Assembly (NCBI GenBank): GCA_009692685.1
Contig: SHYS01000003.1
Coordinates: 62,001-126,000 of the forward strand
DNA length: 64,000 nucleotides
Source of the DNA: Dehalococcoidia bacterium
GTDB lineage: Bacteria > Chloroflexota > Dehalococcoidia > UBA2979
Direction: 5' to 3'
The position numbers and the translations under genes were made by a program. The notes beneath the pieces are model-generated. The model saw only the letters and a program-made list of their open reading frames with translations, was not told where the DNA came from and did not search any database. Shown here piece after piece: positions 29,901 through 36,869 of this stretch; the first letter of the stretch is position 1; each line of letters opens with the position of its first letter.

Positions 29901-30554
29901 ATGCAAGAGCCGACGGCGGTAGACCTCTTCGCCGGTGCTGGCGGGCTTTCAATCGGCTTCCGAGAAGCCGGGTTCAGCATCCGTGCGGCCAATGACTTCG
30001 ACGCTGACGCGGCTGAGACGTTCATCCTCAACCACCCCGAAACTGCCTTCATTCCCGGATCGATCCAAGCGATCGAGGCTGAAGCGTTCCTGTACCGGGC
30101 TGGCCTCGAACAGGGTGAACTCGATGTACTCATCGGCGGGCCGCCCTGTCGGGCGTTCAGCGTCTACAACCACCAGCGCGGGATGCACGACGAACGCTCC
30201 GGTCTGTTCCGCGAGTACACGCGGATCGTCGGCGGCCTCATGCCCCGCTTCGTCGTCATGGAGAACGTGACTGGGATCACGAGCATCGACGATGGTCGCG
30301 CGGTGGAGGAAATCCACGGACGGCTTCATGGCCTCGGCTACACCGGCGAGGCGCACGGGATCGACGTGGCGTTCCTTCTATACTGCTACGAGGAAGCCAC
30401 GGAGCCCGAGGAAGGCGCAGAGCCTGAGAGCCATCGGCTCGTCTTTGACCGCGTGGTGAGGACGAGTCAGGGCAGTCTCATGTTTAGCGCGCTGACCCAA
30501 GCAGCCCCGCCAAAGGCCGACTTCAGCCAGCGGATTCTCGCCCGGCTCGAATAG
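29901..30554 (+). CDS. Short DNA (cytosine-5) methyltransferase lacking the target-recognition half
   Basis: 217 residues. Motif I is DLFAGAGGLSIGFREAGF (SAM binding, residues 8-25). Motif IV is IGGPPCRAFSVYNHQRG with catalytic Cys83. Motif VI is the Glu-Asn-Val at 121-123. Full-length enzymes are usually over 320 residues and continue into motif VIII (QxRxR), a target-recognition domain, and motifs IX-X. Here the C-terminal part is short and unlike them (FLLYCYEEATEPEEGAEPES). The gene may be a truncated, inactive relic or half of a split enzyme. GAGGGAAAGG precedes the ATG. The gene ends at the start of the right repeat array. Confidence 0.85.
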   Translation: MQEPTAVDLFAGAGGLSIGFREAGFSIRAANDFDADAAETFILNHPETAFIPGSIQAIEAEAFLYRAGLEQGELDVLIGGPPCRAFSVYNHQRGMHDERSGLFREYTRIVGGLMPRFVVMENVTGITSIDDGRAVEEIHGRLHGLGYTGEAHGIDVAFLLYCYEEATEPEEGAEPESHRLVFDRVVRTSQGSLMFSALTQAAPPKADFSQRILARLE

Positions 30555-30610
30555 GACTTTTGAGGCAGCCCGCCGACTTATGGGGCAGCCGCTACTTGTG
30601 GGGCAAAGCC
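30555..30610 (+). repeat. Right-end iterated repeats of the element
   Basis: Three direct copies: GACTTTTGAGGCAGCC (30555), GACTTATGGGGCAGCC (30575) and TACTTGTGGGGCAAAGCC (30593). The first directly abuts the methyltransferase stop and the last forms the right terminus. Confidence 0.75.
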
Positions 30611-30620
30611 AGGTCTACGG
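30611..30620 (+). repeat. Right copy of 10-bp target duplication
   Basis: AGGTCTACGG, identical to 29409-29418, immediately after the right end of the insertion. Confidence 0.8.
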
Positions 30621-31584
30621 TGCTCGGGGGAGTCCGCCGCCAAGGGCGGAGTGATCGTCGACCCGCGCGCCTCAGCCAGGCGGAGCTGCAGAACCTGACG
30701 AGGCGCTACACCTCCGAGATCAGCCAGATCATCGGCCCGGACCGCGACATCCCCGCTCCCGACCTGGGAACCAACGCGCAGACGATGGCCTGGATGATGG
30801 ACCCCTACTCGATTCAGCACGGGTACACGGTGCCCGGCGTCGTGACGGGCAAGCCGATTGCCCTCGGTGGTTCCGAAGGCCGCTTCGAGGCGACCTGCCA
30901 CGGCATCCTGTTCGTGCTCGAGGAGCACCTGCGAGACATCGGCGGCGTTCGAGGTCGGCGCGTAGCCGTGCAGGGCTTTGGGAACGTGGGCGGCGTGACC
31001 GCGAAGCTGCTCGCACAGGAAGGCGCGGTGGTCACGCATATCTGCGATCGCGAAACAGGCGGCCACCTCGAGGCAAGTATCGATGCCATCTCGGCGTTCA
31101 CGCACGTGCAGGCAGGTGGCACGCTGGGAACGTGGGGCGGTGCTGGCGAGTGCGTCGCCCCCGAGGAGGTGCTCTACGCCGATGTGGACGCTCTCGTGCC
31201 CGCCGCCATCGAGGGTGTCATCACCGGCGCGAACACGGACCGCGTGCGTGCGCCGCTCATCATCGAGGGCGCCAACGGCCCGATCACGCCGGAGGCCGAC
31301 GACCTGCTGGCGGCCCGGGGTGTGGTCGTAATCCCGGACATCCTCGCGAACGCCGGGGGCGTGACCGTCTCGTACTTCGAGTTGGTGCAGGCGCGCGAGT
31401 ACCGCCGCTGGACTCTCAACGAGGTGAACGACGAGCTGCGCCGGTACATGGTCGAGGCGTACCGCAACGTCGCCGGCCGCTGTGTGATGGGCGTGGAGCG
31501 CTGCGACATGCGGAAGCCGCACAGTGGATCGGCATCGAACGCGTCATCGAGGCGATCGAGCTGCGGGGGGGGGTCTTCCCCTAG
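30621..31584 (+). pseudogene. Glutamate dehydrogenase pseudogene (5' truncated, two frameshifts)
   Basis: Remnant of a Glu/Leu/Phe/Val dehydrogenase. The first recognisable piece is AKGGVIVDPRA; a lost base near 30669 shifts to LSQAELQNLTRRYTSEISQI, PDLGTNAQTMAWMMDPYS, VTGKPIALGGSEGR and VAVQGFGNVGG (NAD-binding loop), then ANAGGVTVSYFELVQ. Another lost base near 31515 shifts to AAQWIGIERVIEAIELRGG and a TAG. About 110 N-terminal residues, including the substrate-binding lysines, are missing, and the left flank of the insertion does not contain them. So truncation was not caused simply by the nearby element. Function is excluded unless the sequence is faulty. Confidence 0.85.
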
Positions 31585-31597
31585 GAGCCGCCAACTG

Positions 31598-31657
31598 CAT
31601 CCGTCCGCGGTGAGTCACATCCGCTCAGGGTGAGCTTCATCCGTTCGTGGTGAGCCA
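31598..31657 (+). repeat. Three 20-bp tandem units, CATCCG-GGTGAG type
   Basis: Three contiguous units beginning CATCCG and carrying GGTGAG at the same position: CATCCGTCCGCGGTGAGTCA, CATCCGCTCAGGGTGAGCTT and CATCCGTTCGTGGTGAGCCA. The last unit contains the same CCGTTCGTGGTGAG core as the dispersed repeat at 1795 and 62999. They lie just after the glutamate dehydrogenase remnant. Confidence 0.7.
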
Positions 31658-31703
31658 GTCGAACCACAGTGCCTACCCTATGGTGCGCCGGTTGTGCCCG
31701 GCC

Positions 31704-31982
31704 CTACGCTCGCTCCTCGATCTCACGGGCGAGGGACACGTCGCGCTCGGTGATACCACCCGCGTCGTGGGTGGAGAGCGCGACCCGCACGCGGTTGTAC
31801 GTGTTGGTGAGCGTCGGGTGGTGGTTGGCGCGCTCCGCCAGCACGCCGATCTGCGTCAGGAGGCCCATCGAGGCGACGAAGTCGTGCAGGACGTAATCGC
31901 GGACCAGTTCGTCGCCCTCGCGGCGCCAGCCGTCGAGACTCGCGAGGACCTGCTCGATCTCGGAGTCGGTAAGTCGCGGCAT
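31704..31982 (-). CDS. phhB: Pterin-4a-carbinolamine dehydratase
   Basis: Dehydrates 4a-hydroxytetrahydropterin, recycling the pterin cofactor of aromatic amino acid hydroxylases; bacterial homologues may also have other roles. It has 92 residues, the normal size. The start LTDSEIEQVLASLDGWRREG and the signature HHPTLTNTYNRVRVALSTHD with AGGITERDVSLA are diagnostic. The ATG after CCAGGAGGACTCC is the clear start; the frame is open further upstream. No pterin-dependent hydroxylase is in view. Confidence 0.95.
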   Translation of the reverse strand: MPRLTDSEIEQVLASLDGWRREGDELVRDYVLHDFVASMGLLTQIGVLAERANHHPTLTNTYNRVRVALSTHDAGGITERDVSLAREIEERA

Positions 31983-32015
31983 GGAGTCCTCCTGGCGCTG
32001 GCACGCTGAGGGGGC

Positions 32016-32027
32016 CAGTCTAGACTG
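32016..32027. promoter_or_regulatory. Symmetric divergent promoter, CAGTCTAGACTG
   Basis: A perfect 12-bp palindrome in the 79-base gap between the divergent phhB and aminotransferase starts. It gives TAGACT, a good -10 box, on both strands. A shared, face-to-face -10 could drive both genes, 35-40 bases from each start. A protein-binding palindrome is the alternative. Confidence 0.5.
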
Positions 32028-32061
32028 ACTGCACGACAGGATCGGTAGATGGAGGCTTGAG

Positions 32062-33405
32062 ATGGCGTCGATCCTGGAGACCTTCGAGGCGATGCACCAG
32101 GGTTCCAGGCGCCTCGCCGAGCGTGGTCGCGGCGCGTTTCCCTCGGGGGTCACGCACGACACCCGCGCGTTTGACCCGTGGCCCATCTACGTGGAGCGGG
32201 CCCAGGGTGGCCGCAAATGGGACGTCGATGGCAACGAGTACGTCGACTACATCGGCGGGCATGGCGCGCTGCTGCTCGGCCACGGCCGCACCGAAGTCGT
32301 TGAGGCCGCGCGCGAGGCGCTTGGTCGCGGCACCCACTTCGGCTCGTCGCACCGCTGGGAGGTCGAGTGGGCCGAGCAGGTGATCGCGATGGTGCCCTGC
32401 GCGGAGCGCGTGCGCTTCACCTCATCCGGCACCGAGGCGACGATGATGGCGCTGCGGCTGGCGCGCGCGTACACCGGGCGCGAGCGCGTGGTGAAGCTTG
32501 TGGAGCACTTCCACGGCTGGCACGACCTGGTTGTGGGGCGGCTGCGCGAGGACGACCCGCACCCCCACGCGCCCGGAGTGCCTGAGGGCTACTACGACTC
32601 GCTGATCGTGCTGCCCGCCGGAGACGTGGCCGCGCTCGATGAGACCCTCGCCCGGCGCGACGTGGCCGCAGTCATCCTAGAACCAACCGGGGCGCACTGG
32701 GGGACGCACCCGCTGTCGCCGGAATACCTCCACGAGGTGAGACGGATTACGGCCGAAACCGGCACAGTCTTCGTCATGGACGAGGTGATCACCGGATTCA
32801 GGATGGCCCCCGGCGGGGCCTCGGAGCGCTACGGCGTGGTGCCGGACCTCTCCACGCACGCCAAGATCCTCGCGGGTGGTCTCCCCGGCGGGTGCATCAC
32901 TGGACGGGACGACATCGTGTCGATGCTCGAGATCCGCGAGGCGGACCTAGAATGGAACCAGCGCCAGCGAGTGGCACATCAGGGTACGTTCAACGCGAAC
33001 CCTGTGTCAGCAGTCGCTGGCATCACTGCGCTCCGCCTGATTGCGCAGGGTGGCGAGGTTGAACGCGCCGACGCGAGCACAGCGCGGCTGGTCCGGAGCC
33101 TAAACGCGGTCTTTCAGGAGCTGTCGGTGCTAGGTTCAGCGTGGGCCGTCTCCTCGATGTGGCACCTGAATCTGGGGTACCCCGCCCCGCGGCCCTCGGA
33201 CCTCGAATGGGACGCGCCCGAGGAGCCCCTGGGGGTGGTGGGCGGCGTGGAGCGCTCCCTGAAGCAGGCGCTCTTCAACCACGGCGTGGACCTGATGGGG
33301 ACCGGCGGCATGGTCTCGAGTGCGCACACAGATTCGGACATCGATTGGACGGTGGAGGCCTTCCGCGCCGCGCTCGGCGACCTGAGAGCCGAGGGATTGG
33401 GCTAG
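32062..33405 (+). CDS. Class III aminotransferase, HemL-like
   Basis: PLP-dependent enzyme, 447 residues. Its architecture resembles glutamate-1-semialdehyde aminomutase: PSGVTHDTRAFDPWPIYVER at the N-terminus, VRFTSSGTEATMMALRLARA (phosphate-binding loop), HFHGWHD, VFVMDEVITGFRMAPGG (Asp that pairs with the pyridine nitrogen), and the Schiff-base Lys268 in STHAKILAGGLPGG. Many such paralogues outside heme operons act on other amines, and no heme genes are adjacent here, so I do not assign hemL. TGGAGG precedes the ATG. Divergent from phhB. Confidence 0.92.
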   Translation: MASILETFEAMHQGSRRLAERGRGAFPSGVTHDTRAFDPWPIYVERAQGGRKWDVDGNEYVDYIGGHGALLLGHGRTEVVEAAREALGRGTHFGSSHRWEVEWAEQVIAMVPCAERVRFTSSGTEATMMALRLARAYTGRERVVKLVEHFHGWHDLVVGRLREDDPHPHAPGVPEGYYDSLIVLPAGDVAALDETLARRDVAAVILEPTGAHWGTHPLSPEYLHEVRRITAETGTVFVMDEVITGFRMAPGGASERYGVVPDLSTHAKILAGGLPGGCITGRDDIVSMLEIREADLEWNQRQRVAHQGTFNANPVSAVAGITALRLIAQGGEVERADASTARLVRSLNAVFQELSVLGSAWAVSSMWHLNLGYPAPRPSDLEWDAPEEPLGVVGGVERSLKQALFNHGVDLMGTGGMVSSAHTDSDIDWTVEAFRAALGDLRAEGLG

Positions 33406-33492
33406 CAGAGGCCCCACTTCCTGTCTAGGTCTGCGGACAGCAATTGTGATTATTGTGTTGTTGAAGCCTTGTGGATGGCACTGAACGGCTGG

Positions 33493-33498
33493 GATACT
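33493..33498 (+). promoter_or_regulatory. GATACT -10-like box before the DPBB protein gene
   Basis: GATACT, seven bases, ATG at 33506. A TTGTGG occurs 18 bases further upstream as a possible -35. No ribosome site is visible, so this may be another leaderless start. Confidence 0.35.
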
Positions 33499-33505
33499 CC
33501 CGCCG

Positions 33506-34174
33506 ATGTCGCAACGAACTGTTCAACAAACTACACAATTGGCGCGCCAGTCGACCGGCGTCGCGCTCGCCTGCCTCGCGTTCGCGCTCGGCACCGGCAC
33601 CGGCGCGTACCTGGCGGCCCAGCAGGCAGGTACGGTGATCCGAGGGTTGGCGCAGACGCAGGCCTTCGAGGTCGGGGAACAGGACGCGACTCGAGCCACT
33701 CGCGGCATCGAGGTAGGCACCGATAGTGCAGTCCTCAGCGCGGCTGCTCCGGACACCGTCCAACCTGCCGAGCCAGATGTCCACACCGTGGCCCGCGCAC
33801 TCAGCGTCGACTCCGCAGCCTACCGACCGCTCCTCACCACCGCCGCGATCGCCGCCATGACTTCCGGCGCACTCGCCTCGGCACAGGTCACCTTTTATTA
33901 CTGCGCTGGCGGGGGCGCCGGCGACGGCGGCGGCTTCTGCGGACACACCGCCGATGGCTCCGCGGTCCAGATCGGGGTGGCGGCCTGCGACCCCGCTCTC
34001 TTGGGCCAGCACTTCCGGGTTGTCGGCGACCCGAGCGGCTTGGTGTTCAGGTGCTCAGACACGGGTGGCGCTGTCTACGGGGCCGTACGCGATATGTGGT
34101 TCCCGACCGCAGCGACCGGCGGCACCTGGCTTGGGCGCGTTGGCCACAACGTGGTCATCGAGGTGCTGGAGTAG
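33506..34174 (+). CDS. Exported protein with C-terminal double-psi beta-barrel (3D/RlpA-like) domain
   Basis: 222 residues. A hydrophobic segment near the N-terminus (about 18-34, GVALACLAFALGTGTGA) suggests a signal anchor or signal peptide. A variable Thr/Ala-rich linker follows, then a second hydrophobic patch (TTAAIAAMTSGALASA). The C-terminal 90 residues read VQIGVAACDPALLGQHFRVV, CSDTGGAVYGAVRDMWFP and LGRVGHNVVIEVLE. This is the barrel pattern with the DTGG motif of 3D-domain and RlpA-type proteins, often peptidoglycan-active. Four Cys residues may form disulfides outside the cell. Confidence 0.75.
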   Translation: MSQRTVQQTTQLARQSTGVALACLAFALGTGTGAYLAAQQAGTVIRGLAQTQAFEVGEQDATRATRGIEVGTDSAVLSAAAPDTVQPAEPDVHTVARALSVDSAAYRPLLTTAAIAAMTSGALASAQVTFYYCAGGGAGDGGGFCGHTADGSAVQIGVAACDPALLGQHFRVVGDPSGLVFRCSDTGGAVYGAVRDMWFPTAATGGTWLGRVGHNVVIEVLE

Positions 34175-34220
34175 CGCTAGGGCGCCGGCGGATCAGATAA
34201 CACTTTCTTAATGAGTTGTG

Positions 34221-34234
34221 CTTGTGCGCACAAG
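34221..34234. promoter_or_regulatory. Palindromic operator candidate CTTGTGCGCACAAG
   Basis: Perfect 14-bp palindrome about 110 bases upstream of the XRE regulator start, in an unusually AT-rich patch. Short perfect palindromes of this type are typical XRE dimer sites. Autoregulation is the simplest reading. Confidence 0.5.
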
Positions 34235-34342
34235 GTGTGAGGTACTAACATTTGCTATCGGAATTACAGGTGTGGCGAGGCGCCGCGGCATGCAGCTGGC
34301 TGGCGTCTCGCAATGGGAAGGCAATGGGAAGGTTGTGAATAG

Positions 34343-34690
34343 ATGGTCACTGCAGAGCGAACCGACCAGCGCAAGGCTGTGGGCCAGCGCATTCGCGAAT
34401 GGCGCCTGCGCCGCGACCTCTCGCAGGCCGAGGTAGCGCGAGTCGCCGGCATCACGCAGGCCTCGCTGTCCAACTACGAGACCGGCAAGCGCGACTTGCC
34501 GTTGTCGACGCTGCTGGGCATCTCGAAGGCTCTCGAGGTCAGCCTGGGCGACCTGCTCGAGAACTCCGATGTCGTGGTAGTGCGTGACTCGCGCCTGAGC
34601 CGTGCGGTGGAGCGCCTGGTGCGCCACCCCGAGCTGGCCGAGATCGTCGCGCCGACCGGCGACGGCGCGCTCGACAACGCCGCTTCCTAG
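34343..34690 (+). CDS. XRE-family transcriptional regulator
   Basis: 115 residues. The helix-turn-helix is VGQRIREWRLRRDLSQAEVA, RVAGITQASLSNYETGKRDL and PLSTLLGISKALEVSLGDLL (about residues 13-72), a complete Cro/CI-type domain. The C-terminal 40 residues are a short helical tail (SRLSRAVERLVRHPELAEIV), without a peptidase or ligand domain, so it is probably a dimerising repressor. GGGAAGG lies about ten bases before the ATG. It has a palindrome upstream and its own strong terminator, so it is a monocistronic unit. Confidence 0.92.
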   Translation: MVTAERTDQRKAVGQRIREWRLRRDLSQAEVARVAGITQASLSNYETGKRDLPLSTLLGISKALEVSLGDLLENSDVVVVRDSRLSRAVERLVRHPELAEIVAPTGDGALDNAAS

Positions 34691-34733
34691 CTTGTCTCGC
34701 AAGCGCGGCCAACAAGGCCGCACCCTGACACCT

Positions 34734-34767
34734 CGAGGCCCCGCCACCAGCGGGGCCTCGTGCTTTT
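34734..34767 (+). terminator. Intrinsic terminator of the XRE gene
   Basis: CGAGGCCCCGC, loop CACCA, GCGGGGCCTCG: a perfect 11-bp stem followed by TGCTTTT, 44 bases after the stop. Confidence 0.9.
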
Positions 34768-34806
34768 CGGACTCGTGTAGGACTCACGTGGATCGAGGAG
34801 GGCGAC

Positions 34807-35254
34807 ATGCACCCGGACGCAGAACACAACATCGAGGCCACGGCGCGCCTTCGCGAACTCGTGGAGAGTCTGCGACCGGTAGACCTTGACCGCGCCGTCG
34901 GTGGTGGCTGGACGGTCTCGATGGCGCTGGGCACCTCGCGTTCTGGGATGGACGCCAGCGCGCCACGCTCGAGCACTACCTCGACACCGGGGTGCTACTC
35001 GACTCAGAGGCCCCGGAGCCCCACAGCCCCGATGACCTCACGAACCATGGTTCGAACCACTGCTCGCCCTGATGGATACCGAAGGAGTGCGCGACCTCGT
35101 TGTGGAAGCCGCCTAGGCAGTCGACGAGCTCATCGCGACACTCGATGCAGGCCAGCTTGAGACCGTCCTAGCGAGTGGCCACGCGTACATCGTGCGCCGC
35201 TTCGGCCATCGCGAGGAGCACATTGCGCAGATCGAGGGCGCCCTTCGGTGGTAG
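34807..35254 (+). pseudogene. DinB/maleylpyruvate isomerase-like pseudogene
   Basis: Starts intact after a GAGGAGGG ribosome site: MHPDAEHNIEATARLRELVE, DLDRAVGGGWTVSMALG. The frame shifts near 34935 to GHLAFWDGRQRATLEHYLDT, GVLLDSEAPEPHSPDDLTN and shifts again near 35050 to EPLLALMDTEGVRDLVVEAA. There follows an in-frame TAG (35114-35116), then AVDELIATLDAGQLETVLAS, GHAYIVRRFGHREEHIAQ and a natural stop. Two frameshifts and one nonsense codon mark a dead gene. The fold resembles the C-terminal domain of the broken aldolase at 15638. Confidence 0.8.
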
Positions 35255-35326
35255 GTCCCTCCCGAGTTGTTGATAGATCACTGCTCGGGTTAGCGCTGGA
35301 GAGCGTCCGCGGGCATGCGCGCCGCG

Positions 35327-35332
35327 TATACT
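35327..35332 (+). promoter_or_regulatory. TATACT -10 candidate for the MoxR-VWA operon
   Basis: TATACT lies 102 bases before the GTG of the MoxR-type ATPase gene. No convincing -35 was seen. It is the best -10 in the gap after the DinB remnant. Confidence 0.4.
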
Positions 35333-35434
35333 GACGTTCAGTCTCAGGGCGGATGCTCGCGCGGTTTGCGGGCGCTGCTGCAGTGGCGCCTCGCGCGAAC
35401 GTCGAGTCGCCGAAGGACGCAGGAGGGCTGCGGC

Positions 35435-36838
35435 GTGGCCAACGAGCGGGCAACGACACTTGGAGAACTGCGGGCATCCGGCTTCAATGTGCTGCCGGTG
35501 CGCGAGGAGATGCGGAAGAACCTCATCGATGGGCTGCGGGGCGGGCGCGACCTGTTCCCCGGCATCCTCGGCTACGAGGAGACCGTCATCCCACAGATCG
35601 AGAACGCGATCCTCTCCGGGCAAGACATGATCCTCCTCGGCGAGCGCGGGCAGGCGAAGTCGCGCATCATCCGCAGCCTCACCTCGCTGCTCGATGAGTG
35701 GACGCCGACTATCGATGGCGCGGAGATCCCGGAGAACCCGTTTGCGCCGATTAGCGCGCAGGGCAAGGTGCTGGTCGCCGACATGGGTGACAGCACGCCG
35801 ATCCGCTGGATGCACCGCGACGAGCGCTACGGGGAGAAACTGGCGACCCCGGACATCACCATCGCCGACCTGATTGGCGAGGTGGACCCGATCAAGGTCG
35901 CCGAAGGTCGCTACCTCTCAGACGAGCTGACGATTCACTACGGCCTCGTGCCGAGGACCAACCGCGGCATCTTCGCCATCAACGAGCTGCCGGACCTCGC
36001 CGAGCGTATCCAGGTCGGTCTCCTCAACGTGATGGAGGAGCGCGACATCCAGATCCGAGGCCACAAGGTCCGCCTCGACCTCGACGTCTTCATCGTCGCG
36101 ACGGCCAACCCGGAGGACTACACCAACCGTGGCCGCATCATCACGCCGCTGAAGGACCGCTACGGCTCGCAGATCCGCACGCACTACCCGCCGACCATCG
36201 AGGCGGAGGTGAGCATCATGCAGGCCGAGGGCGCCTCGCTCCCCTCCGACGGCTTCACGGTGAACGTGCCAGACTACATGACCGAGATCGTCGCCGAGAT
36301 CTCGAGGCTGGCTCGACGGTCGCCGGACGTCAACCAGCGGTCGGGCGTCTCGGTGCGCGCGTCGGTCGCGAACTACGAGGCGTTGCTCGCGAACGCACTG
36401 CGCCGCGCCATCCGTCTGGGTGACACCGACGTCGTGCCGCGCATCTCGGACCTCGCCTTCGTCATGCCGTCGCTCGCCGGCAAGGTTGAGCTCGACACTA
36501 TCGAGGAGGGCAAGGATCAGCAGGTCCTCGAGCGCCTCGTGCAGGGTGCTGTGGTAGCGGTCTTCAACCGCCGCTGCGATATCTCGGAGATGGACGAGAT
36601 CGTGCAGGCGTTCAAGTCTGGTCTGTCGGTCGACACCGGCGAGGCGTTGCGCACCGCCGACTACCAGAAGCTCCTCAAGGACGTACCGGGTCTGGCTCCG
36701 GCTGTTGCGGGAGTCTCGGACAGCACCAACCCGGCCGTGCAGGCGTCGGCGGTGGAGTTCGTGCTCGAGGGATTGCACCTCAACAAGCGTCTCAACAAGG
36801 ACGCCGTGTCCGGGCAGGCAGCGCGGTACCGCGGATAG
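35435..36838 (+). CDS. MoxR-type AAA+ ATPase
   Basis: 467 residues, AAA+ of the MoxR/magnesium-chelatase group. The P-loop is LLGERGQAKSRIIRSL (GERGQAKS, residues 69-76). Walker B lies in NRGIFAINELPDLAERIQVG (about 170-190), followed by LLNVMEERDIQIRG and the sensor-1 region VFIVATANPEDYTNRGRI. The C-terminal half carries PSLAGKVELDTIEEGKDQQ and helical lid sequence. These ATPases work with a VWA-domain partner to insert metals or remodel proteins; the partner gene starts 31 bases downstream. The GTG is preceded by AGGAGGG. The target complex is unknown. Confidence 0.92.
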   Translation: MANERATTLGELRASGFNVLPVREEMRKNLIDGLRGGRDLFPGILGYEETVIPQIENAILSGQDMILLGERGQAKSRIIRSLTSLLDEWTPTIDGAEIPENPFAPISAQGKVLVADMGDSTPIRWMHRDERYGEKLATPDITIADLIGEVDPIKVAEGRYLSDELTIHYGLVPRTNRGIFAINELPDLAERIQVGLLNVMEERDIQIRGHKVRLDLDVFIVATANPEDYTNRGRIITPLKDRYGSQIRTHYPPTIEAEVSIMQAEGASLPSDGFTVNVPDYMTEIVAEISRLARRSPDVNQRSGVSVRASVANYEALLANALRRAIRLGDTDVVPRISDLAFVMPSLAGKVELDTIEEGKDQQVLERLVQGAVVAVFNRRCDISEMDEIVQAFKSGLSVDTGEALRTADYQKLLKDVPGLAPAVAGVSDSTNPAVQASAVEFVLEGLHLNKRLNKDAVSGQAARYRG

Positions 36839-36869
36839 TCGCGGCGCCGGCGGAAGGCCGGAGAACCAG

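Larger units (their letters stand above)
29419..30610 (+). mobile_element. 1.2-kb insertion with inverted ends, iterated end repeats and no transposase
   Basis: Bounded by a perfect 10-bp direct repeat. The termini are inverted: left GGCTTTGCCTCAAAAG, and the right end read backwards GGCTTTGCCCCACAAG (14 of 16 match). Near both ends the related word ACTTnTGRGGCAG recurs: once inverted at the very left end, at 29450 and 29469 on the left, and at 30555, 30575 and 30593 on the right, spaced 18-20 bases apart. Such phased arrays are usual as transposase binding sites. No transposase is encoded; the cargo is a small ORF, a zinc-ribbon protein and a short cytosine methyltransferase. It is most likely a non-autonomous element moved in trans. 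It inserted between the rpoC terminator and a glutamate dehydrogenase remnant. Confidence 0.8.

Noticed and set aside
31564..31573. The run of nine G near the end of the glutamate dehydrogenase remnant as another frameshift
   Set aside because: In the restored frame it encodes ELRGGVFP followed by a stop, so no shift is needed there; length errors remain possible.
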